Assembly (NCBI GenBank): GCA_015491585.1
Contig: WFVQ01000148.1
Location: 1-12,091, forward strand
Source of the DNA: Deltaproteobacteria bacterium
GTDB lineage: Bacteria > Desulfobacterota > Dissulfuribacteria > Dissulfuribacterales > S140-46
DNA length: 12,091 nucleotides
Reading direction: 5' to 3'
Shown: positions 8,074 through 12,091 of the stretch, in pieces
How positions within the stretch are numbered: the first letter of the stretch is position 1
Layout: the number at the start of each line of letters is the position of its first letter
Translations under genes and position numbers: made by a program
The notes under the pieces: generated by a model
What the model saw: only the letters and a program-made list of their open reading frames with translations
The model's database searches: none
Told to the model about the DNA's origin: nothing

Positions 8074-8511
8074 CTACTGCCAGTTTGTTATGTCCGCATC
8101 TTCTCCCTCGCCGCCGGGCTGGCCGTCGCGTCCGTAGCTCAAGAGGTCGTACGGTCCATGTTCGCCCGGACTCTTGTAAACGTAGGGTCTTCCCCACGGG
8201 TCCTTGGGGATCGCCTTGGGTAGATAGGGGCCTGCCCAGTTGTTGAGGTCCGCGGGTTTGGTTCTGAGCGCCTCCAGGCCTTCCTCGGTGGTGGGATAGC
8301 GGCCGTTGTCCAGCCTGAACTCGTCCAGGGCGCTGCCCAGGAGTTCGATCTGTGCCTTTGCGGTCTTCTGGCGGCTCATGCCCAGCTTTCCGAAGAACTT
8401 GGGCGCCACCAGGGAGGCCAGCAGGCCCAAGATTATCACCACCACCAAAAGCTCCAGGAGCGTGAAGCCCCTTTCGTCCATGTGATTGCGGGAATTGCGT
8501 TTTCTGTTCAA
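8074..8511 (-). CDS. gspG: GspG, T2SS major pseudopilin
   Basis: A 145-residue major pseudopilin that polymerises into the T2SS pseudopilus. With the chosen TTG start, a 15-residue basic leader (MNRKRNSRNHMDERG) precedes FTLLELLVVVIILGLLASLV with Phe +1 and Glu +5. The mature part has family hallmarks: LDEFRLDNGRYPTTEEGLEA, then PKDPWGRPYVYKSPG and DLLSYGRDGQPGG, the last containing acidic residues typical of the GspG calcium site. It ends DITNW. The TTG at 8511 is preferred because GGAGG lies 7 nt upstream. An ATG at 8481 would give a 5-residue leader but has no ribosome site. The frame is open to an ATG at 8592 whose product has no leader-like sequence. It is the first gene of the gsp cluster. 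Confidence 0.93.
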   Translation of the reverse strand: MNRKRNSRNHMDERGFTLLELLVVVIILGLLASLVAPKFFGKLGMSRQKTAKAQIELLGSALDEFRLDNGRYPTTEEGLEALRTKPADLNNWAGPYLPKAIPKDPWGRPYVYKSPGEHGPYDLLSYGRDGQPGGEGEDADITNWQ

Positions 8512-8518
8512 GGAACGA

Positions 8519-8523
8519 CCTCC
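8519..8523 (-). promoter_or_regulatory. Ribosome binding site supporting a TTG start for gspG
   Basis: GGAGG lies 7 nt upstream of a TTG codon at 8511. No comparable purine stretch precedes the ATG at 8481. The site therefore decides the start of gspG and implies a rare start codon for the most abundant pseudopilin. Confidence 0.6.
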
Positions 8524-8562
8524 ACTTCTGTATATAGTCGGCGGGTTTAGGATACAAAGACA

Positions 8563-8608
8563 GCCATATCGGAATTCATAGCTAATCGTCAAACCAGAGC
8601 CGTGTCAA
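8563..8608 (-). promoter_or_regulatory. Possible promoter region of the gsp operon (weak)
   Basis: The 110-nt gap between rlpA and gspG is the only sizeable space upstream of the gsp genes. On the minus strand it holds a perfect TTGACA at 8603-8608, but with no good -10 at 16-18 nt. It also holds TTGACG at 8587-8592 followed after 18 nt by TATGGC at 8563-8568 (3 of 6 matches to consensus). I see no convincing hairpin terminator after rlpA, so read-through from the rlpA promoter is equally possible. Confidence 0.25.
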
Positions 8609-8621
8609 GGAGAAAGGCATC

Positions 8622-9380
8622 TTATCTCGCGACCACGAAGGCGTCCCTGTAGCCACTGGCTTCCAGATAGCGCTCGAACCTCTTGGCCTGGTCGTAGCCA
8701 GTTCCAGCATAGATCTGCACCCTGTAGAACCTGCGGCCGCGGTACCAGTACTGGGCCACCACTACGTTCTTCCATCTCTTCGACAGTTTTCCCCTGAACC
8801 TATAGGCGTTGTCCTTGTTGACGAAGGCACCCACCTGCACGAAGTAGGTGCCGTGCCTGAGATCGGGATACCTGACGAACCGCGGCCTTCCCCCTGGCCC
8901 TGGCCTGGCCTCGCCCAGGGCCACCACGCGCACGCGGGCGGTGCCAGGACCCACGATCCCAAGTTTGTGTGCTGCTGTGTAGCTGAGGTCTATGATCCTG
9001 TTCTTGACGAACGGTCCACGGTCGTTGATCCGCACCACGGCCTGCCTGCCGTTCTCCAGATTGGTGACCAGGACATAGGTGTTCATGGGCAGGACCTTGT
9101 GTGCGGCGGTCATGGCGTACATATTGTACCTTTCACCGCTGGCGGTCTTCTTGCCGTGGAAGTCCCTTCCGTACCACGAGGCATATCCGGTCTCGACGAA
9201 GCCGTAGGCCGTGGGCAGGGGATAGTAGGTCTTCCCGTTGACCCTGTACGGCCGGTATGTGGGATGGCTCGACGAAGGATAGGTCACTCCACCCCGGTGT
9301 GTGGGCGACGGAGCGCATCCCCACAGCATGAACGGGAGCAGGAGCAGGAGCGTGAGGGGTCGGAGAAAATAGCTTTTCAT
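8622..9380 (-). CDS. rlpA: RlpA, septal ring lytic transglycosylase lipoprotein with SPOR domain
   Basis: A 252-residue outer-membrane lipoprotein. RlpA proteins cleave glycan strands lacking stem peptides and act at the division septum. The signal MKSYFLRPLTLLLLLPFM leads into a lipobox LWGC, with the lipidated Cys at 22. The next residue is Ala, consistent with outer-membrane sorting. The double-psi beta-barrel domain spans about 62-154: GYASWYGRDFHGKKTASGE, MTAAHKVLPMNTYVLVTN, and RINDRGPFVKNRIIDLSYTAA, with the conserved Asp120 in NDRGPF. A Gly/Pro/Arg linker at 156-167 leads to a SPOR domain at about 177-250 (YFVQVGAFVNKDNA, then FYRVQIYAG), which in the family binds denuded septal glycan. 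I chose the ATG at 9380 because it starts the lipoprotein signal exactly. The frame runs back to 9470 but that part would destroy the signal. The ribosome site is poor (CGGAAA). Confidence 0.93.
   Translation of the reverse strand: MKSYFLRPLTLLLLLPFMLWGCAPSPTHRGGVTYPSSSHPTYRPYRVNGKTYYPLPTAYGFVETGYASWYGRDFHGKKTASGERYNMYAMTAAHKVLPMNTYVLVTNLENGRQAVVRINDRGPFVKNRIIDLSYTAAHKLGIVGPGTARVRVVALGEARPGPGGRPRFVRYPDLRHGTYFVQVGAFVNKDNAYRFRGKLSKRWKNVVVAQYWYRGRRFYRVQIYAGTGYDQAKRFERYLEASGYRDAFVVAR
8895..8923. repeat. Perfect 9-bp inverted repeat inside rlpA
   Basis: TGGCCCTGG at 8895-8903 and its reverse complement at 8915-8923 flank an 11-nt loop. It lies in the sequence coding for the linker between the barrel and SPOR domains, so it may be only a by-product of Gly/Pro/Arg/Ala codons. 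Confidence 0.4.
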
Positions 9381-9392
9381 TTTCCGGTTTTC

Positions 9393-9421
9393 ATACAATA
9401 ATGGGCGCGGCCATCTGTCAA
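9393..9421 (-). promoter_or_regulatory. Candidate sigma-70-type promoter of rlpA
   Basis: On the minus strand a perfect TTGACA (9416-9421) is followed after exactly 17 nt by TTGTAT (9393-9398, 3 of 6 matches to TATAAT). Transcription would start near 9386, leaving only about 6 nt before the rlpA ATG. The 55-nt gap is shared with the divergent desulfurase gene. A plus-strand TACAAT at 9394-9399 overlaps it but has no good -35. Confidence 0.45.
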
Positions 9422-9435
9422 TAGAGGGCCGGGGA

Positions 9436-10608
9436 ATGGTTAGGATGGCGGCCGAAAATATGGAACCCATATATCTCGACTATAACGCCACCACGCCGGT
9501 GGCTCCAGAGGTGAGAGATGCGGTTTGTGCCTCCCTGGATGCCCACTGGGGGAATCCCAGCTCTGACCACGCCATAGGGATGGCGGCAAGGCAGGCCCTG
9601 GAGCAGGCCAGGAGCGAGGTGGCTTCGCTGCTCAATGCGAGGCCGGAAGAGATAGTCTTCAATAGCGGTGGTACGGAGGGCAACAGCTCGGTGCTGCTGG
9701 GGGTGGCCATGACGACGGCGTCCAAGGGGCGCCACATCGTCTCCAGCGCCATAGAGCATCCATCGGTGATGAATCCCCTTCTGCGGCTGATGGAGCAGGG
9801 ATGGGACGTGACGTTCCTGCCCGTGGGTTCAGACTGCATGGTGGATCCCGGCGATCTGCGTCGTGCCCTGAGGCGCGATACAGTTATGGTGTCGGTTATG
9901 CTGGCAAACAACGAGACCGGCGCCATCCAACCCGTCAGGGAGCTGGCCTCCATTGCCAGGGAGGCTGGCGCGCTGGTGCATACCGACGCCTCCCAGGCCG
10001 TGGGCAAGGTTGCGGTGGACGTTGATGAGCTGGGAGTGGACTATCTCACCGTAGCGGGCCACAAGCTCTATGGACCCAAGGGTATAGGGGCCGTTTACGT
10101 CAGGTCCGGCACGCCGTGGGAGTGCATCATGCCCGGCGGGGGGCAGGAGAGGGGGCGCCGTCATGGGACCGAGGCGGTTAGCCTGGCCGTAGGACTGGCT
10201 GCGGCCTGTAAGCTGGTCTCCGCCAACTTGGAGAAGGAAGGGAGGAGGCAGAGGGGATTGCGGAACTCGTTGCTCGACTCCCTCCAGAATGCTGGCATAG
10301 AGGCGGAGCCCAACGTCTCCCTTGGGGAGGGATGCCTTCCCAATACCCTGAGTCTTGCCTTGACCGGCTGCGATGCCGCGGAGCTGCTTCGAAGGGTGCC
10401 GAGGGTCCTGGCCTCTCTCGGCTCCGCGTGCCACTCGCCAGGCGTATCCGGTGGGGAAAGGGCGGTCTCCCATGTCCTGGCCGCAATGGGCATGGAGCGG
10501 GAGAGGGGGCTGGCTACCGTTAGGTTCTCGGTGGGTAGGTACACGACCGCCGATGAGGTGGAGGAGGCCGCTGGCCTCGTCGCCGCGGCAGCTAAGGAGT
10601 GGTTATGA
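9436..10608 (+). CDS. Cysteine desulfurase / selenocysteine lyase-like PLP enzyme (NifS/IscS superfamily)
   Basis: A 390-residue class-V aminotransferase-fold enzyme that should take sulfur (or selenium) from cysteine (or selenocysteine) as an enzyme persulfide, releasing alanine. The N-terminus shows YLDYNATTPVAPEV. SGGTEGN follows at 77-83 and His108 in SAIEHPS, where the PLP-stacking His is expected. MLANNETGAIQPV is at 155-167 and HTDASQAVGK at 182-191 (Asp184 and Gln187). The PLP-binding lysine is Lys210 in GHKLYGPKG, and GGGQERGRRHGTE lies at 234-246. The catalytic Cys332 sits in GSACHSPG, followed by VRFSVGRYTT. The ACHS loop and SVGR(S/Y)TT ending resemble the SCLY branch more than classical IscS (SACTS). 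The ATG at 9436 has GAGGG 7 nt upstream; ATGs at 9445 and 9460 are alternatives. The stop overlaps the next gene as ATGA. True substrate and sulfur acceptor are unknown; no iscU, sufE or mnmA is seen here. Confidence 0.9.
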   Translation: MVRMAAENMEPIYLDYNATTPVAPEVRDAVCASLDAHWGNPSSDHAIGMAARQALEQARSEVASLLNARPEEIVFNSGGTEGNSSVLLGVAMTTASKGRHIVSSAIEHPSVMNPLLRLMEQGWDVTFLPVGSDCMVDPGDLRRALRRDTVMVSVMLANNETGAIQPVRELASIAREAGALVHTDASQAVGKVAVDVDELGVDYLTVAGHKLYGPKGIGAVYVRSGTPWECIMPGGGQERGRRHGTEAVSLAVGLAAACKLVSANLEKEGRRQRGLRNSLLDSLQNAGIEAEPNVSLGEGCLPNTLSLALTGCDAAELLRRVPRVLASLGSACHSPGVSGGERAVSHVLAAMGMERERGLATVRFSVGRYTTADEVEEAAGLVAAAAKEWL

Positions 10609-11729
10609 AGTTCATAGACCTGGACAGGCAGTACAGGGCCTACAGGGCCGAGGTAGAGAGCGCCGTGCAAGGCGTGCTGGAGAGTGGGCAGTTCATCCTG
10701 GGACCGGTGGTGGAGGAGTTGGAAAGGACCCTGGCGGAGTTCGTAGGCGCTCCCCATGCAGTTGGCGTCAGTTCAGGCACAGACGGTCTGTTGCTCGCGC
10801 TGATGGCTTACGGTGTAGGCGCTGGAGACAAGGTGATCACAACTCCCTTCACCTTCATCGCCACGGCAGAGGTGATAGCCTTCCTGGGAGCCGAGCCGGT
10901 ATTCGTGGACATCGATCCGGAGACCTGCAACATGAGCACGGAGGCCCTTGCCTCCGAGCTGGAAAAGGGGTGTGACCACCGCCTCAAAGGGATAATAGCC
11001 GTCAGCCTCTATGGCCAGTGTCCGGACATGGACGAGATCGCAGCCCTGGCCCGGGATCACGGCCTGTTCCTCGTAGAGGACGGATGCCAGTCGTTCGGGG
11101 CCACGTACCGCGGTCGGCGTTCCTGCGGCCTCTGCGAAGTAGGGGTCACGTCGTTTTTTCCTGCCAAACCCCTTGGGTGTTACGGAGACGGCGGAATGGT
11201 GTTCACCTCTGACGAGGAGATCCACCAGAAGGTCAGGATGATGAGGAGCCACGGTCAGGCGAAGCGTTACCGCCACGAGGTCCTGGGTATAAACGGCAGA
11301 CTGGATGCCATGCAGGCGGCGGTGCTGTTGGCGAAGTTCCGTCACTTTGAGGAGGAGGTGGAGGCGCGGCAGCGGGCGGCAGGGCGTTATGACGCCCTGA
11401 TAGACGAACTCATTCCAGGGCTCGGCAGGGTCCGGGTAAAGGAGGGACGGTCGTCGGTCTTTGCCCAGTACACAGTCAGGGTGCCTGGAGGACGGCGTGA
11501 CGCCGTCCAGGAGGCGATGAGGCGGCAAGGCATTCCCACTGCCGTTCACTATCCCGTGCCGTTGCACAAACAGCCGGTCTTCCGCGCCTATGCGGGATTG
11601 TCGCTGCCCGAGTCGGAACGGGCGGCGGCAGAGGTGCTCTCGCTGCCCATGCATCCCTTCATAGAACCGGAGGAGCAGAGACAGGTGGTGGAGGCCCTTG
11701 CAGAGGCCCTGGCCGAGAGTGGAGTTTAG
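10605..11729 (+). CDS. DegT/DnrJ/EryC1-family PLP sugar aminotransferase, WbpE-like
   Basis: A 374-residue PLP-dependent aminotransferase of the type that converts keto-sugars of nucleotide-linked sugars into amino-sugars for surface polysaccharides. Visible motifs are GQFILGPVVEELE (28-40), SSGTDGLLLAL (56-66), the substrate-side PFTFIATAEV, VEDGCQSFGA at 157-166 (Asp159, Gln162 for PLP), and TSFFPAKPLGCYGDGG with the likely Schiff-base Lys188. VNxR-type INGRLDAMQAA follows, and the C-terminus has PTAVHYPVPLHKQP. These closely follow, as I recall it, the WbpE sequence (UDP-3-keto-N-acetylglucosaminuronate aminotransferase), though substrate cannot be fixed from sequence alone. The ATG at 10605 is chosen over a GTG at 10599 because TAAGGAG ends 5 nt upstream and the ATG overlaps the desulfurase stop. 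No other sugar-nucleotide gene lies in view. Confidence 0.9.
   Translation: MKFIDLDRQYRAYRAEVESAVQGVLESGQFILGPVVEELERTLAEFVGAPHAVGVSSGTDGLLLALMAYGVGAGDKVITTPFTFIATAEVIAFLGAEPVFVDIDPETCNMSTEALASELEKGCDHRLKGIIAVSLYGQCPDMDEIAALARDHGLFLVEDGCQSFGATYRGRRSCGLCEVGVTSFFPAKPLGCYGDGGMVFTSDEEIHQKVRMMRSHGQAKRYRHEVLGINGRLDAMQAAVLLAKFRHFEEEVEARQRAAGRYDALIDELIPGLGRVRVKEGRSSVFAQYTVRVPGGRRDAVQEAMRRQGIPTAVHYPVPLHKQPVFRAYAGLSLPESERAAAEVLSLPMHPFIEPEEQRQVVEALAEALAESGV
11490..11508. repeat. Perfect 8-bp hairpin with 3-nt loop inside the aminotransferase gene
   Basis: GGACGGCG, TGA, CGCCGTCC form a tight GC-rich stem-loop with no U-tract after it. It lies about 220 nt before the stop codon, in codons for a variable surface segment (GGRRDAVQ). 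It is not a terminator by structure; any role in mRNA stability is a guess. Confidence 0.55.
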
Positions 11730-11747
11730 ATAGAAAAACCGAATCGC

Positions 11748-11753
11748 AGGAGA
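11748..11753 (+). promoter_or_regulatory. Ribosome binding site of purB
   Basis: AGGAGA lies 6 nt before the ATG at 11760, in the 30-nt gap after the aminotransferase stop. There is no room for a hairpin terminator, so purB is probably co-transcribed with the two upstream genes. Confidence 0.65.
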
Positions 11754-11759
11754 GAAGAG

Positions 11760-12091
11760 ATGATAGAGCGTTACAGCAGGCCAGAGATGGCTGAGATCTG
11801 GACACTGGAAAACAAGTACAAGACCTGGCTCGAGGTGGAGATCCTGGCGGCAGAGGCATGGGCCGAGCTGGGGGTGATCCCCAAGGAGGCGGCCCGCGAG
11901 ATCAGGGAGAAGGCCTCCTTCGACGTGGACCGGGTGGCCGAGATAGAGGAGGAGACCAGGCATGACGTAATAGCCTTCCTAACCAATGTCGCAGAACACG
12001 TGGGGCCAGCGGCCAGGTATCTCCATTGGGGCATGACATCGTCGGATATGTTGGACACTGCAATGGCCGTGCTCATGACCAGGTCCATGGA
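11760..12091 (+). CDS. purB: PurB, adenylosuccinate lyase (N-terminal part, cut by window edge)
   Basis: The first 110 codons of adenylosuccinate lyase, a soluble enzyme of the fumarase/aspartase superfamily. It acts twice in purine synthesis, splitting SAICAR to AICAR and adenylosuccinate to AMP, releasing fumarate. The N-terminus MIERYSRPEMAEIW is typical. LEVEILAAEAWAELG follows at 25-38. ETRHDVIAFL at 65-74 holds the conserved substrate-binding Arg67-His68. YLHWGMTSSDMLDTA at 88-101 is the next conserved active-site segment. The signature loop with the catalytic Ser lies beyond the window. The start is fixed by the ribosome site 6 nt upstream. Argininosuccinate lyase and fumarase are excluded by the RYS...RHDV...HWGMTSSD pattern. 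Confidence 0.95.
   Translation, partial: MIERYSRPEMAEIWTLENKYKTWLEVEILAAEAWAELGVIPKEAAREIREKASFDVDRVAEIEEETRHDVIAFLTNVAEHVGPAARYLHWGMTSSDMLDTAMAVLMTRSM

Noticed and set aside
4295..8475. A near-identical stretch of about 20 nt recurring at about 4298, 4698, 5140 and 8448
   Set aside because: It encodes the conserved GFTL(L/M)E(L/V)L prepilin motif in gspJ, gspI, gspH and gspG; this is shared protein function and not a mobile or regulatory repeat.
1..8511. Type IV pilus assembly cluster as an alternative reading
   Set aside because: Separate GspG, H, I, J and K pseudopilins, the GspL fusion architecture and GspG with its PKDPWG segment identify a T2SS; no pilT, pilA or separate pilM/pilN genes are seen.
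8529..8557. Promoter-like TTGTAT, 17 nt, TATACA on the minus strand upstream of gspG
   Set aside because: Transcription would start inside the gspG ribosome site, removing it from the message, so use as the gspG promoter is unlikely.
9381..9470. N-terminal extension of rlpA to 9470
   Set aside because: It would place about 30 polar residues before the lipoprotein signal and overlap the start of the divergent desulfurase gene.
10773..11963. Long minus-strand open frame (396 codons) opposite the aminotransferase gene and purB
   Set aside because: It spans two well-supported genes and their gap on the other strand, with no recognisable domain; judged a shadow.

Overview
The window comes from a diderm (Gram-negative) bacterium. 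It encodes an outer-membrane secretin, a complete set of type II secretion (T2SS) pseudopilins and an RlpA-type lipoprotein. The DNA is moderately GC-rich, and AGG (Arg) and ATA (Ile) codons are common. Together with the gene content this is compatible with a Desulfobacterota-like (former deltaproteobacterial) host, but that placement is an inference; no rRNA or other taxonomic marker is present.

Region 1 (1-8511, minus strand) is a compact T2SS operon read right to left: gspG, gspE, gspF, gspH, gspI, gspJ, gspK, gspL, gspM and the start of gspD, which runs off the left edge. Genes abut or overlap, with TGATG at I/J, ATGA at J/K and a gspM stop codon overlapping the gspD ribosome binding site. 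GspE (ATPase) with GspF, GspL and GspM forms the inner-membrane platform. GspG is the major pseudopilin, GspH/I/J/K are the minor pseudopilins that prime and tip the pseudopilus, and GspD is the secretin. No gspC, gspN or prepilin peptidase (gspO/pilD) is visible.

Region 2 (8512-9435) holds a 110-nt gap and then rlpA, a septal peptidoglycan-cleaving lipoprotein with a SPOR domain. It lies on the same strand as the gsp genes and has a plausible promoter at 9393-9421.

Region 3 (9436-12091, plus strand) is divergent from rlpA. It holds a class-V aminotransferase-fold cysteine desulfurase with selenocysteine-lyase-like motifs, translationally coupled (ATGA) to a WbpE-like DegT/DnrJ/EryC1 sugar aminotransferase, then the 5' part of purB (adenylosuccinate lyase), cut by the right edge. 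No tRNA, rRNA, CRISPR array, insertion sequence or phage gene is visible. No gene-free stretch exceeds about 110 bases. I see no wholly new system; the points most worth checking are the unusual gsp gene order, a degenerate His-rich loop in GspL, the TTG start of gspG, and the desulfurase/sugar-aminotransferase coupling.
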